This document shows, in pieces, positions 1 through 11,189 of a stretch of DNA of 40,012 nucleotides (positions are counted from its first letter, which is position 1; each line of letters opens with the position of its first letter). Both the position numbers and the translations under genes were made by a program. The notes under the pieces are model-generated. The model saw only the letters and a program-made list of their open reading frames with translations. It did no database searches and was not told the origin of the DNA. The DNA is from Paramarasmius palmivorus (taxonomy: Eukaryota > Basidiomycota > Agaricomycetes > Agaricales > Marasmiaceae): assembly GCA_037176845.1 (NCBI GenBank), contig JAYKXP010000272.1:1-40012 (forward strand). The letters run 5' to 3'.

Positions 1-59
1 GCTAGGCCTCTGGCGCCTATTATATCATCGAAGTAGCGTTTGGGACAAATAGTAAGCGC

Positions 60-1300
60 AGAAAGTAATATATCAGTACTGTGAAACGTCGGTCGATTCA
101 TGTGGACACGAGGACATGTACCAGATAGCCACGGGAGAAAGTTGGAAACCTACAAGGCTAGTGGAAAGTTAAATGGAGGTAGCTCTCCCCATATTTAGGT
201 ACCTAGATAGTACTTTAGTTCATTGAAAACATGGCCGATTCGTTCGTTATCCCGGGATAAGTATCAACCTTCATGATATGCGTGTTTCGCTGTTCTTGGC
301 CCATGAATGTCTCGAAAAACTGAGATGAATCATGTTACAGTTTCTAGAGGAACTGCGAGCGTTTCAACGCCTTGCTGAGAATATGTTAGTACTTGGGCAA
401 GCGAACCGACAAGATGAAGCCTTACCCAAGTAGCTGAGGCGTTCAGCACTGGACCAGTGGACAAGCGCACACCACAATGAGGTTTTATATCAGCACATTT
501 AGAGAAGGTAAAAATCACAGGTCGCTTTAGTCAGATGTGAAGGTCAATACTGTAACATACCAGTCGTACCTTGATATGACTCGATAAATCCTGGGTCTGT
601 AGTACACTTTCCAGCAGGATATCAGCGAGCAAGGTACTTCGAACTAGAAGTTGGTTATCGGAACATGTTCTAGCTTCGATCAATGTGCGTTAACGTGGCA
701 GCAAGACCTCAAAAACGGCAGGACTACAATTTGATCGCGGAAGGTTTGTTTTGGATACTATCAATGGGGTACTGTGATTTCAAATGGACGAAGAACGATT
801 GGGCGCGAACGAACTGTCGATGGCAGAGAGAAACATCAAACAAGCTTCGTCTGAAACTGAGAAGGTATCAAGCTGTTTAGACTGAGTTTGCCTGACCAAC
901 GAAGTAGTCTGGGCCGAGAATGAGCGGCAGCAAATCACAAAGGATGCATCTCCCAGGGATGTCAATCTTATCTCTCGCATCTGAAGCATTGAAAGTGTTG
1001 CCGGGATCTACGGAGAAATCACGACCATGAGGACGGCGATTGGTCATGCAAAACAGGTACATATTCCTTACCATCAACCTGTCGACCTAACCCATCACTG
1101 AACGAGTACAGCGCCAGTCCAGACATTCGATCAATGCCAATCTAAACGATAGTGTGTAAACATCTCAGTATGTGAAAGCAACAAGTTGCACCCCATCCGG
1201 CATAGCAACATGAGAACGACACGAGATTAATTGGACATCGCCAAGAAACCTAGTATTATATATATATATAGATAACGCTTTCTGTGAGACGTGATGGACC
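60..1300. repeat. Left copy of a diverged long repeat (partner at 36875-38010)
   Basis: This stretch aligns colinearly with 36875-38010. Shared blocks include the segment with GACACGAGRACATGTAC, the TATTTAGGTACCTAG block, the block around 892-970 (TGACCAACGAAGTAGTC against TGACCACGAAGTAGTC) and the block around 1165-1260 (CAGTATGTGAAAGC, CATCCGGCATAG). The copies differ by many substitutions and small indels. No convincing open frame is seen. A short TA run lies at 1255-1270. It is probably intronic or intergenic sequence of the degenerate minus-strand gene family. Confidence 0.6.
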
Positions 1301-1869
1301 TGAAATTAATTAGGCATCTGTGACGGCAAGTACAACAATCGGAAAGACGATTGACTTGTGCCCTACTTGACGGTTGTGAGTGTACCTTAGGCAGTCACCC
1401 GAGCGGGATAGAGAAACAGTAGGGATAACCCACTGAGAAGATGTCGTAGCGTAGAAGCTTTCATATGGATCCGTTTGGATAGCGTGAGCATGGCTGCATG
1501 AAAAATGGATTACAAGCATACCTGGACACTTTACAGTATCATTCTTGAATCACGAGCCCAGTCTGGGAATAAGTGTCTGCTTAGGTAGTAAACACATGCC
1601 TAAATCGAAGAGATGGTAATCATACCCGTTGGTATTAGGAGAATATATGGGTAAGCAATACTCACCTTCGCAGTGTGCGCCGAAAGACCAATATACCACG
1701 GCGAAAGTAGGCAAACGAGGATACGACTTGTGATATCTCCTGCCTGCTTCCTAGCTCAGGATAGATACACCCGTTCATTCGATGGAACGCCGACCTTGAG
1801 GAACATGAGCAGTCGGAGTAGCACCCCTGCGCTGGCATGAGCATCAGGAAGAGGCAGTTGAGCGTTGTG

Positions 1870-2460
1870 AACGCACATTGAGAATGCTATTCACATATTC
1901 GAGAGACCTGAGAAGTAACGGAGTTGCTGTAAGTAAAGATAGTACCCGGGCAATATGGCGGCAACGTACGTAGGAAACTCGTGACAGGGTCATATACCGA
2001 CAGAATCATCTCCTTTGTACTTGGAGCGCCGGCAGTAACCCATCGAGCTAAGTATCTGCGTAATGATAAAGACAAGCTGAGTATCACAATGTGATGAGCA
2101 AGGGAGATCACTTACCTTCACGCTTGTTCACCGACATCATGATAGCACGTTAACAATAGCGTGAAGAACGGCCAAATGCTTGATAGAATCCCGTCGGCAG
2201 GCCGTCAAAGAAGTTGAGATAAGTTCTCAAGGTCCATCCTTGGCCCGAATATCAGCGAAGGTACAGTGTACAATACTGGAGCTGAAACGTGCCTATATCG
2301 TCAAATAAACCAGCTCGTGACATCTCGAAAGCTGGTACAGGTAACGTTGCCTTCGAAGAGTGCAGTTCCGAGGTGAGAGGCGAGCTTCGCTTGTCAGCGC
2401 ATAAACGTATCATGATTTGAAGCGGCTTCAGGGGCGGGTGTTCGAGCGAGGTTGACATGA
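1870..2460 (-). pseudogene. Exon-module copy 1 of the unrecognised minus-strand family
   Basis: Read on the minus strand, a donor (GTAAGTGATCTCCC, ending near 2115) is followed by an acceptor near 2056. The exon that follows contains a SMGYCRRSKYKGDDS-like stretch. This matches TMGERQGFQYEGDDY in the copy at 12.4 kb and the equivalent exons at 11.4 and 7.4 kb. Upstream on that strand (about 2190-2240) is an exon remnant with the FFDGL motif shared with copies at 7.6, 11.6 and 12.6 kb. The reading frame changes between exons relative to the other copies, so it is called a pseudogene. The function is not recognised. Confidence 0.45.
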
Positions 2461-2935
2461 TATCATCTACGTGGAAGTAGCCTAAAGGTAGTAGGATATA
2501 TCAGTGCATATCGGTCGGCAGGGCATCTGGACACCGACCTCGGTATGGTTATACGAGGACATTCTCCACCTTGAAAAAGAAAGGAAAGGGAGGCTGCTCG
2601 CGGTCTACTAGTCTTGAAGCCTAGCGATGCGGGAGCATCAGCTCCAGTAAGAGGAAATAGAGCAAAGAAGGAATGGAAAGAGTTGGATTTGGGATTGGAA
2701 TCAAACGGCGGGCAAAGGAACCAGAAATAGCGTACACTGTGAACAGTTTCGGTACGGTGAGGCACCATAGCTGGAAGCATGGCACAAACAAAAGGATATA
2801 AGAATAGGTAAGGGTGGATACTCCAAACTGGGTTCAAGAAGCATACCGAGGGATATCTTTCAGGAACGGTTGGTCTTGCAGATGCCAGGTATGGGAGAGT
2901 ATCTATGAGAACGACGTGAGAATATCAGAAATAAA

Positions 2936-3240
2936 TCAAGATGAACAGCACATACGACCCACTAACAACGAGACATACCTGCGGCAGGTAAAAGGATACT
3001 TAGACAGCGTGGAGAGGAGCGCGTCAGAGAAACTTTTTGCCGGCGGTAGAGGCCGGATATCCTTCGAAAGCTTGGCGTTCGCAGAGGATGATGATGAGGA
3101 GGCAAAGGATATAAAGAAGGAAGGCAGAGTGGAGTTAGGAAGGGTCGAGAGCTGTAGTGCGTTCTGTAGCCTTGTCGGAAGGAGTGGAATGCGTGTTGGA
3201 GTGGATCCAGTGGCCAAGTCGTATAGTATGAAGCTTTGAG
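2936..3240 (-). pseudogene. First-exon copy (Ser/Leu/Pro-rich) of the minus-strand family
   Basis: On the minus strand a 93-codon open frame starts at 3217 with MATGSTPTRIPLLP and runs into a donor-like GTATGTCTCG just after CCTGCCGCAG near 2981. The GGATCCACTCCAACACGC core is shared with first-exon copies at about 13.85 kb and, less exactly, at 29.46 kb. A CRE-like box lies about 110 bp upstream. The exon is rich in Ser, Leu and Pro with no recognisable domain. The long plus-strand open frame over the same bases (2814-3239) is treated as its antisense shadow. Confidence 0.45.
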
Positions 3241-3326
3241 CGGCGTAGACCTGATATTTTGGCGATAGTGTTCGATACTGTGATTTTCTAGGTATCCCTA
3301 TAGTTGTGATGGGACAGAGAAAGCGG

Positions 3327-3357
3327 AAGAAAAAAAAAGTTCCGCTGATGTCACCCC
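3327..3357. promoter_or_regulatory. A-tract plus CRE-like box, copy 1
   Basis: A GGAAG, a run of A and then GTTCCGCTGATGTCACC are seen here. TGATGTCA at 3346-3353 is a one-base variant of the CRE palindrome TGACGTCA. The same arrangement recurs at 8.5, 14.0, 29.6 and 34.55 kb, each time just upstream of a minus-strand first exon. In fungi such boxes are bound by bZIP factors of the Atf/CREB class; binding here is inferred. Confidence 0.5.
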
Positions 3358-3809
3358 GGCCGGTCTTGGCATGCGGGTTGAGAACGTTGAGACCACGCTA
3401 CTTGTTTGACTTTCAAATCTTATAACATCGCTGTACAACCAAATAAACGCTGTCAACACCCATACTTATCTCGGGGTAAATACATTACTCGTCAATACAC
3501 AATCTTATCATTTCGACTAAGCTTTCAAACGCGTTCCACCTTGAACTTCGTCCGCCGTTCCACTACACGCGCATACCCTATCCTACTTCCAGATATCGAC
3601 TTGTCCCGAAGGGAGTAAGCAATCCTTCACTAGAATCAACAAGGCTTCAGTATCCAGAGCCTAGGCAGATATGTAAGAACCAAAGCTCCGTGTCACGGGG
3701 CAAAGAGGGACCAAATACCTGTTATCTCAGATGTACCGCGACTCTACCCAAACTATACCCCAACATGAGCTAGGACTTCAAGCGCGTCGGGTGCCCAAGC
3801 GTCCAAGGT

Positions 3810-5110
3810 TCATAGAATGCTTCTTGAAGGTCTGAATAGCGGTCGTTTTGATGGTGTTGGCTTAGTGTATCTTTCTTTTTCACTTCTCGAGTTCTGACTC
3901 GGGGTTTGTACAGGATACCTGGAAGGAGGCAGTGTTAGCACTCGTACGGGGAAAGGATTGCCCATTGGACACACATGAACGGAGATTCGACTACTAACTA
4001 CCCTAGCCTTCCCCTTAACAACTGCCTCTCCAAGCCGCAACATTCTGGGCAGACACACAATAAATAGGCCGAAATAAAAAAAAACGCGAAGCCCTGGCAA
4101 GCTCTGGCGTATACAGAACTCCTGAAATCCATGCCCCTTGTCAGCACGGCAAAATCAAAAACAAAAAGATGTGATACGACGACGTACCGAGCCATGGCCT
4201 TCACCTAGTCCCCAAGTTTGCTTTTTGATCTCTCTCTATCCTCGTTTCCTTTGTCTCATCTCAACCATAAGCGATCGTCCTCGGCTCCAAGCCAGGTAGG
4301 CGTCAGGGAAAAGTCTAGAGAGAAGAGCGTTCAACTATCAGCGAGGGAATGAGCCATGAAGTGTTAAACACACGATGAGGTAACGGGACGTATTCCTGTT
4401 GCAGCTGGGTAGGTGAAAGGTAGGTAAGAGGAAGAGAAGAAAGGGTGATCCTCGTGGTCGCGGTACAAGAGGTTGCCAATATCGTTTCCCACGACATCCA
4501 CGCTTCTGACTGTCACCACGACCGTCGGCTCCGCTCCGGGATCAATAAATCGGCTATTTCATTCCAGCTATTGGAATAATCGTAGGCACTTTTGAAAAAG
4601 ATTTTTGATGACCAATCTAATTCAGTTGAATTTGATAGCTCCGACTTTGAATGGGAGGCAGTGTGCTTGGTCATCACCAACTTTTTTTTCGAAGTGCCTA
4701 CGATAATTCCAATAGCTGTCATAGCGGGCTTCTCTTTTCTGACATTTCACCATGATTCCTGATTATCGGATATCCTTGAGGCAATCTTCGACTAGGAATC
4801 CAGTGCGTCGCCCAAATCGATCGATACCCGGCGAACTGAAGACGTTCGAGATAAAGGCTTGTTTTCCAGCTTCTATCAAGGCCGTTGACAGCTCTTATCG
4901 ACCGCTATTGAGGATAGGTGAGGTAAGCCATGTACTGCGTAGAGAGGATGCAGAGACCCCGAAAGCAATATAAATCGAAGAGTATGCCGTCTCAGTGTAT
5001 GCCTTAGTACGTGAAAGAGTTCTGAATCCACTGGATACTCACTTCGAATCCTCTGCGCATGCGCTCTAGAACCTTTGGCCAAGACTCTAGCGTTCACGGG
5101 TTGCGAAGAT
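3810..5110 (-). pseudogene. Degenerate copy of the 35.0-36.3 kb gene family (block P1), interrupted by a MITE
   Basis: The last exon (3918-3810) follows the acceptor CTAACACTGCCTCCTTCCAG. It encodes a YPVQTPSQNSRSEKER segment ending in SRSIL and a stop. The same exon in block P2 (14576-14453) reads YTIRTPSQNTRGRAKRR. Further upstream are exons equivalent to those at 35.2-35.7 kb, including the WET/ADGRG exon at about 4400-4535. Another is an exon with VNARVLAKGSRAHAQRI at about 5040-5105, matching LVEGLARGSRALAWKI in P2. A 154-bp foldback element sits at 4565-4718 and an extra five bases near 4533 shift the frame. The similarity is colinear with 14453-15720. Confidence 0.5.
4565..4718. mobile_element. 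154-bp foldback MITE, TC target duplication
   Basis: The arms begin CAGCTATTGGAATAATCG on the left and, reverse-complemented, CAGCTATTGGAATTATCG on the right. Similarity extends about 50 bp inward to TGATGACCAA on both arms, leaving a loop of about 55 bp. The element is flanked by TC at 4563-4564 and 4719-4720. Block P2 supplies the empty site: GGCTATTTCAT continues directly into CTATAACGAGCTT at about 15222-15245, the same length as the flanks here with one TC removed. There is no coding capacity. The superfamily is not assigned. Confidence 0.85.
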
Positions 5111-6740
5111 GTGCATAGGCATTCAAGGCCGAAATAGAGCTGTGGAGTTGGGAAGGTCGGTCTGGAATTATACGTCGAAATGAAGGATTCTCACCAGAGC
5201 TACAACGATTAGCTTTGGTATCTGACGCTACCTAGGATAGATACTTGGAGATATCTTCTTGAAGCCTCGTCTTCGCTTGAACCCGAGGAGATTAGCGAGC
5301 CTGGGAGTATGTGATATATACTTGAAGAATTTACCGCAAGATCGCTTATGAAAAAGATGCTGACAGACGTTGAGCACTGAGTATCATCTCACTCAATTAG
5401 ACTCATCATCTTGCTTTATGGTATTCGAGAGAAGCACATACTAGTAACTGCAGTGACGAACAAGGAAATACGACCGATGTAAGAGGTATCCGGACTCGAT
5501 TGAGGACATATCGCCTCGTTCCCTATGCTTTGGACGCGTTCTATTGCTTTACAATCCACGCTTTTGAAGGTCACTCCACATCTATTATACTAGAACAGCG
5601 AAATGCTAAGGAATGCACAGGACTAATTCCAAAGGCAAACCAGGATACCGCTTGTGGAAATGATATCGTCAACTCGCTGAGTCGCTATCGCATACCTTGA
5701 GAATCTAATTCATTCTCTGTCTGTGCTCCTAAATTAACAACACTCCAACACTTTGGACTCTACCTTGGATTATATGGAGGTGAAGCGAAGCTTAGCCTGA
5801 ACAACTTGGGTGGATCCCATACCTTCAGGGATAAGCAGAGCATGAAAATCGTCTCGTCCATTCGAAGTAACACCTAAGTCTTACACCCATTGGCAGGTCT
5901 TTCAACGGAAACTTTTTCAAGTTTCCTTCCAAATGCTTCATATGTTTTCATATTTGCTCAGGTGCGATTCGAATCTCAAAACCACAGCGCGTCAGCGAAT
6001 GATTCCCTGTGAATAAAGAGACCGGAGAGGTAAGGTCTCGTGCGTTTCATAGCGAGATTGTCGTGGCGCTGATCGTTTGCTCAGTCATTTACTCTAATGA
6101 AAGGTATCAGTACCGCCAATATGAATCGCAAAACCAACTTGACAAAACCGGGAACAACACACCTACAGATGCAGTTGTTTTTCGTAGGTACGCATACCAC
6201 ACAGAGAAAATATCGTCATGGATGCTCGCGAAACTCTTTGATGTTGCAAATGATGGTCTTCACCAATGTTGCACGCTTTGTCTCTTTTTGCACGGTGAGA
6301 TAACCAAAGGATTGATACCTGTACGGGTCTTTCACCGAACACCGAACATCTTGAGGCCAAGCTAGACTAATATGAGCCACGGTCTATTATAGTAAAGAAA
6401 ATATACAGAAACTTCAAGTCTGAAATCAACCTCAGACTAGCCTGATTCATGGTCAGGGTACTCAGAACATCCTCTAGAGCCAACAGACAAACACGAGATT
6501 GGGTAGCAGCCAGGACAACACCTACCAGAGCAAAAAGGTAAGCACGATGTAGAGTATCAACAATAAATTAAAAGCGCCACTCGGCGAATCCAAGATCTCC
6601 ACCCTGTATAATAACCCATGAGCACGAACATTTCACTGTTTTACGGATCCCAAGTTGGAGTTTGAGAAATAAACTACAGCTATAACGCAAATATCGATAT
6701 CGTGAGCAGCAGATCCTGATTCCTAAAGTCATCTAATCGC
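5110..6740 (-). other. Non-coding or decayed stretch paralogous to 15720-16790
   Basis: No gene can be defended here. The sequence is colinear with 15700-16790. Shared blocks are AAATGAAGGAT(A/T)CTCACCAG, the GGAATGCACAGG block (5610 against 16050) and the block around 6060 (TTGTCGTGGCGCTGAT against CTATCGTGGCGCTGAT). Plus-strand open frames at 5500-5700 and 6009-6365 have partners in P2 only in fragments. It probably represents introns and decayed exons of the array. Confidence 0.4.
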
Positions 6741-6744
6741 CCAA

Positions 6745-7900
6745 ATTGTGGCTCGGATCTGGACCTTCAACGAGTATATGCTGGCAAGCGTCACGGTTCT
6801 GATCAACTAAAAGTACAAGGCAAGGTAAGATTAACATCTGGGACATCGTTTGAACGGTATGAAGCCTTGTCCGAACGTAGGTAACTTTCCTTGAGCCCAG
6901 CGCGAGTACGCCTTTAGCCGAGTATACCAAGTTGAGCGAGGAAATGGAACTAGATACATCAAGTGCGTTATCTGACCGTCAGGGATATGGAAGAGCTGCT
7001 TGTTGGGCGTATCCGTCCTGGCATTTGCGGAATAACCGACATCCGACTTGTAATCTTTCATCGAAGGTACCAAAACACTGTAAGGGGGCGTTAGTACCTG
7101 GGTACATGAAGCGCATGTGTGAGACGGAGCCATACCCGAGTCAAAGTAGCATTCGGTACTCATCGCGATGAACATGGAGATATGCGTTAGATGTGAAAGA
7201 GGACTACATACCTGACGTGTATGACGACCAAAAGGTCGGAGGAATTCAACCAATGTGCGCCCTTCGATAGCGTGAGCAAGACACACTAAAAGTCTAAACA
7301 TTGAACATCATTCTAGTTGAGTTATTCTCCTGGAACCCGCGTTTTAAGAAAGGATAGTACACGGGGAGTATGACGGCGACGTACCTAGACTCCGAGTCTT
7401 GATAGAAACATCCTTTGTATTTGAAACACATCCTTCGTCCTGAGTACCAAACGAAGTTTTGCGCAATAATAGCAAGTTGAGTATGGGGATCCGAGGAACA
7501 TCAAAGAGATCACTTACCTTCAACGCCGGGGTACGGTACTGCCTACCAAAGGGTAGCGGAGTCACCCAAGCGAACGTAGTAGGCTGTCGAAGAAGGCAAC
7601 AGAACATCTAAAGTCCAAGTGTTAGCTAGAACGAATCATTTTAGTAGGATCAATGCCGCAATTCCAGACATGCTTACAACAGGACATATAGGCACATTGA
7701 AGGGCTTGAACGGAGTAGTAAAGTCTGCTTTCAAGGCCATAGGTCGTCAGTGCATAGGTTTGCTTGGTATGCGATGGTTTTTGGATCAATATCGTTATAG
7801 TCGTAGTCTTCAGGAGGGCGTGTTTCAAGAGAGACGAGTCAGCATTATCTTTTGGGGCTGAGGGTACGGGACGGCTCAAGAGAAGGTAGCAGGTAAACAG
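6745..7900 (-). pseudogene. Exon-module copy 2 of the minus-strand family
   Basis: From right to left, this holds an exon remnant with EDYDYNDIDPK (about 7780-7850), equivalent to NLKPELYNV at 12.8 kb. Next is IAALILLK followed by LANTWTLDV (about 7610-7690), equivalent to the APLLLL exon at 11.7 kb. An AWVTPLPFGRQ exon follows, ending at a GTAAGTG donor near 7519, and then GRRMCFKYKG (about 7400). The exon at 7078 downwards follows GTACTAACGCCCCCTTACAG. In-frame stops and frame changes separate these segments. 6745-6900 resembles the tandem units at 17.0-17.8 kb. Confidence 0.45.
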
Positions 7901-8500
7901 ACGGGGAAATATAGTGAAGAGACATACGGAGATTGGCCATCCAACAAGCCAAAGACGCCTGAACCTTTCGATAATCTCATCTCCGATCGTCTCCGCTTTT
8001 TGAGATGGATCGACTGGATCAAGTCGAAGTCGAAGTGTTGCTTAAGTTGTTGGGGTATCTATGAGAGAGAGAGAGGTGCGAGTATACCAGATCAAGAGGA
8101 AGAATTACAGTTCGATAGCAGCGACTATGCATATTTGCAGCACGGGAAAGAATAGTCGTTGCATCAAGAGCGCATTAGAGTTGCGGATGGCGTGAGGTGG
8201 ATGGTTTTCCGGCGGGCAACTGACGTTCACAAAGGAGGAGGAGATATTAGGGAGAGGGGCTGAAATTATTTTGAAGAGCTACGCAGAGCGAATCTAACAT
8301 CACTGTAAGCGTTACGACCGAAGAAGTGTCAACGATCTCTAGTCAGTGAAGTTTGATGGCATGCAACTGCCATAGGCGTCAGGGAGAGTTTTTGGTGGTA
8401 GTGTTCATTGCCTCGAGGAGGCGCTAGCTCCTGTAGTCGTGTTGTTGCCGGAGAAAGTTTGTACACTAGAGATGGGGAAAATAGATGAAGAAAAGCAAAC

Positions 8501-8522
8501 AAGTTCCGATATCACGTCACCG
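8501..8522. promoter_or_regulatory. CRE-like box, copy 2
   Basis: AAGTTCCGATATCACGTCACCG resembles the other four boxes. The core TCACGTCA (8512-8519) departs from the palindrome at one position. A purine-rich minus-strand leader region lies to its left (about 8040-8480), with no clear first exon. Confidence 0.4.
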
Positions 8523-9171
8523 TCTACCTAGAAAGGCACTCGCCTAGGAACTTGTCGACGCGCCTAAAACGGTTTTTGGCGACAACAGCCTTTGACTATG
8601 TAGGAAACACTATGATCGTAGCATTCTTCTGTGTTCTGAGATGGTCCAGGTTGGAGTGTTGTATGTCGTGTCTAGTTTCAGTGGATTCCCGTGAACGCCG
8701 ATGGTGCACGGGAGAGAGAAGAAACATTGTTCGGCCGGCGAATAGTTTCCGAAAAGTCCCCGACACGATAAAGGTTACAACCTACTCCAATTTATCCTGA
8801 TCCGTGTCTTCTTCTCATTACTATGATAACATCTTAGCACGCTCAATTCTTCATTTCCATGCTTCTCGGTATTCTTGGCTTCTCCAACACGCCATTCCTG
8901 TCGGGCCGCCCGCCACTCATCTGCTCCACCGCAGTGACTGTGCACTGTTCTACCTGTCATAGTAGACGCCGGCATGATGTTCACAGAATCTACTTGTATA
9001 TCTATCAAAAACTACATGAACTTTTAGTCTAACATTCCTGTTGCATTCCCCGTGTACGAACGTCGTCATTTCAATGTAACACTATCTATCCTCAGAATTC
9101 CTCTTTATTGAATCATAAACTCTGCTTCCATGTCGAAATCACAATCGCAGCCAACCTTTGCTGAAATTATC
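8523..9171 (+). other. Orphan upstream segment like that of the membrane-protein gene
   Basis: GTCATAGTAGACGCCGGCATG at 8955-8975 and the surrounding C/T-rich sequence match 30035-30055, just upstream of the membrane-protein start codon. They also match 25889-25909. No part of the membrane-protein coding sequence follows. Instead a CACTA-like element begins at 9172. This suggests a paralogous copy whose coding part was lost. Confidence 0.45.
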
Positions 9172-10238
9172 CACTGTGGTCGCGTCAACGGTTGATTTTC
9201 AACCGACAGGTTCAACCCATGGGTGGTTGATGTTCAGTGGAAATTTGGTTGAAAGGCAACCTATCTTTAGGTTGATTCCTTTCATTTTCTCGGGATTTCT
9301 TCATAGGTTGAATGGCAACCAACAAGGTCCAAATTCAACCTACGGAAATTTTGGGCGGCTTCGACCACACTCACGACCAACATATAGGCCTAGGTTTTCG
9401 TGTATACCCTATAATCTTGTATATCACACCTAGTAGAACTAGTGATGATATCAGTGTCATGCATTTATATTAAACTACAGGTACATTGAGTCTCTACGTT
9501 CGGTATAAGTAAGGGAGTCACAGTGGGAAGAGGTTGGTGTCTCGTGTTGATGGGATAAGGAATGTAAACGGGGGAGCTTCGTTGACTGAGTACGTGAATG
9601 CTTACGTCGGAGCTGGTGTATGGATACCTCGAAAATCTAACGAGTGCCGTGATAATCATGTAGTGCAGAAAGATGTAACTTTACTCACCTAGATGCCCTA
9701 GCCATCCAAACGCAATCGTTCAAACGTTCGAATGTAGTTTCAGCCTCCGTACGCGACTAGTTTGCAGGCTTGAGGATAACCCTAGTAGGACCAAGAGATT
9801 TAGAGTCCAGTTCCAGAAAGCCAGTCCAGGCGACGCTATAAGCTTGATACCATGTATTGAGGTTGAGTAGACGAGTCCGGTAGTTCCAGTACAGATCTCA
9901 GGCAGGAGAAAACTGAAGAATCAGACAGCGTTGAAGCTTTGATGACGGACGGCAAGCAGAGCTGAGGGTGCTCGGGAGTAGACGGACAGCTAGACTGCCA
10001 ACTAAGACTGGAGTCTTTTCGAAGTTCATTTCGAGGGTAAACATGTACAATTAAAGAAAATGGCGTGATTATGAGTAAATCCGATCCCAAAAGTGGAAGG
10101 ATCGGTTGATTTTCCATCAACCAGCGAGTGCTTGGTTCCGCTCAAATTTCCATGACACTTTTTTCATGCGATTTTCGGTTGAAATTGGAAAATCAACTGT
10201 TAGGCGGTTGAATGGCAACCGTCGACGCGCCCACAGTG
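9172..10238. mobile_element. Non-autonomous CACTA-like (EnSpm) element, 1,067 bp
   Basis: The ends are inverted copies beginning CACTGTGGTCGCGTCAACGG on the left and CACTGTGGGCGCGTCGACGG on the right (reverse-complemented). They agree at 29 of 34 positions. The element is flanked by ATC at 9169-9171 and 10239-10241. CACTR ends plus a 3-bp duplication are the hallmarks of the CACTA superfamily. Both subterminal regions (9190-9345 and 10103-10220) carry many short GGTTGAA/TTCAACC repeats in both orientations, as subterminal transposase sites do in that superfamily. The interior has only short frames (94 codons at most) and no transposase, so it would need a transposase supplied elsewhere. Confidence 0.85.
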
Positions 10239-10319
10239 ATCGCAAGCGCTATGACATTGTGAGTTCGTCCCTCCGGAGATAAATGCAAGGGAACGTACAG
10301 ACCCGAGATCAAGAAAGCT

Positions 10320-11180
10320 CGGCTTTTGGCAAAGAGAATGAATACCTAGTAATGTCTGAGTGTGAGCGATACAAAGGGCGTGTTCTAACGTACCTGACTT
10401 GAGGTTCAAGCCAATTACATCGGCGGGCCTAATCTGAATTTGCTTATAAGCTGAACGGATAAGTATAACTCTATACCTCTGGTCACCTGTAGGCAGCGTA
10501 TCTCCGACCGTAAGAGATACGGCATATTTTCGAAGGGCTCCTTGGGTTACGCTCGTGAGATGACCAATATCTGTGGAACTTCCACTCGTAAGCTTCCATC
10601 AAAGCTCAAAGGTAGCAAAACACTGAAATGGTGCGTTAGTTCCTGGAGTACATGTGTGAAAGCAGCATTCGGCACCAATCACGATGTAGCCAGGACCACA
10701 TATCTGACCGTATGACAATGGAGTCGGCTTTTAGCAAAGAGAATGAATACCTAGTAATGTCTGAGTGTGAGCGATACAAAGGGCGTGTTCTAACGTACCT
10801 GACTTGAGGTTCAAGCCACTTACATCGGCGGGCCTAATCTGAATGAGTAGAACAAGCTGAACGAATAGGTGGAACTTCATACATCTGGTCACCTGTAAGC
10901 GTATCTCCGACCGTAAGAGATACGGTATATTTCCGAAGGGCTCCTTGGGTTACGCTCGCGAGATGACCGATAACTGTGAAGCTTCCGCTTGTAAGCTTCC
11001 ATCGAAGCTTAAAGGAAGCAGAACGCTGAAAAGATGCGTTAGTACCTGTGTGAGATGGAGCCATACCTGGATCAAGGTATGTATCATTCGGCACTCATCA
11101 CGACTTAACCTGGTGATACAGGTTAGTTATTGAAAAGAGCCATGAAAGAGAACCACATACTTGACCGTATGACAACAGAA
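10320..11180 (-). repeat. 405-bp tandem duplication of an exon-bearing unit
   Basis: CGGCTTTTRGCAAAGAGAATG starts at 10320 and again at 10725. The first 120 bp or so of each unit are nearly identical. On the minus strand each unit carries an exon preceded by a CTAACGCAYYWTTTCAG-type acceptor. The exon reads WKLTSGS, GHL, SVTQGALRKY and VSLTVGDTL in the two units. The second unit has one extra base after the shared SLTVGD segment and closes early, so one copy is frameshifted. The exon is conserved but I do not recognise it. A third, more distant copy is at about 6960-7100. Confidence 0.75.
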
Positions 11181-11189
11181 CAGTCGGCT

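Noticed and set aside
1255..1270. TA dinucleotide run
   Set aside because: An ordinary microsatellite with no sign of function.
2814..3239. 141-codon plus-strand open frame
   Set aside because: It is antisense to a first exon and is not kept open in the paralogous first-exon copies at 13.8, 29.4 and 34.3 kb.
5961..5980. GGTGCGATTCGAATCTC as a tRNA B-box
   Set aside because: No A-box or acceptor stem pairing is found at the right distance.
9158..9433. 91-codon plus-strand frame at the left end of the CACTA-like element
   Set aside because: It starts outside the element, crosses its terminus and translates subterminal repeats.
10320..11180. Repeats considered as a CRISPR-like array
   Set aside because: The units are long, tandem and diverged, without short identical repeats and unique spacers, and the DNA is eukaryotic.
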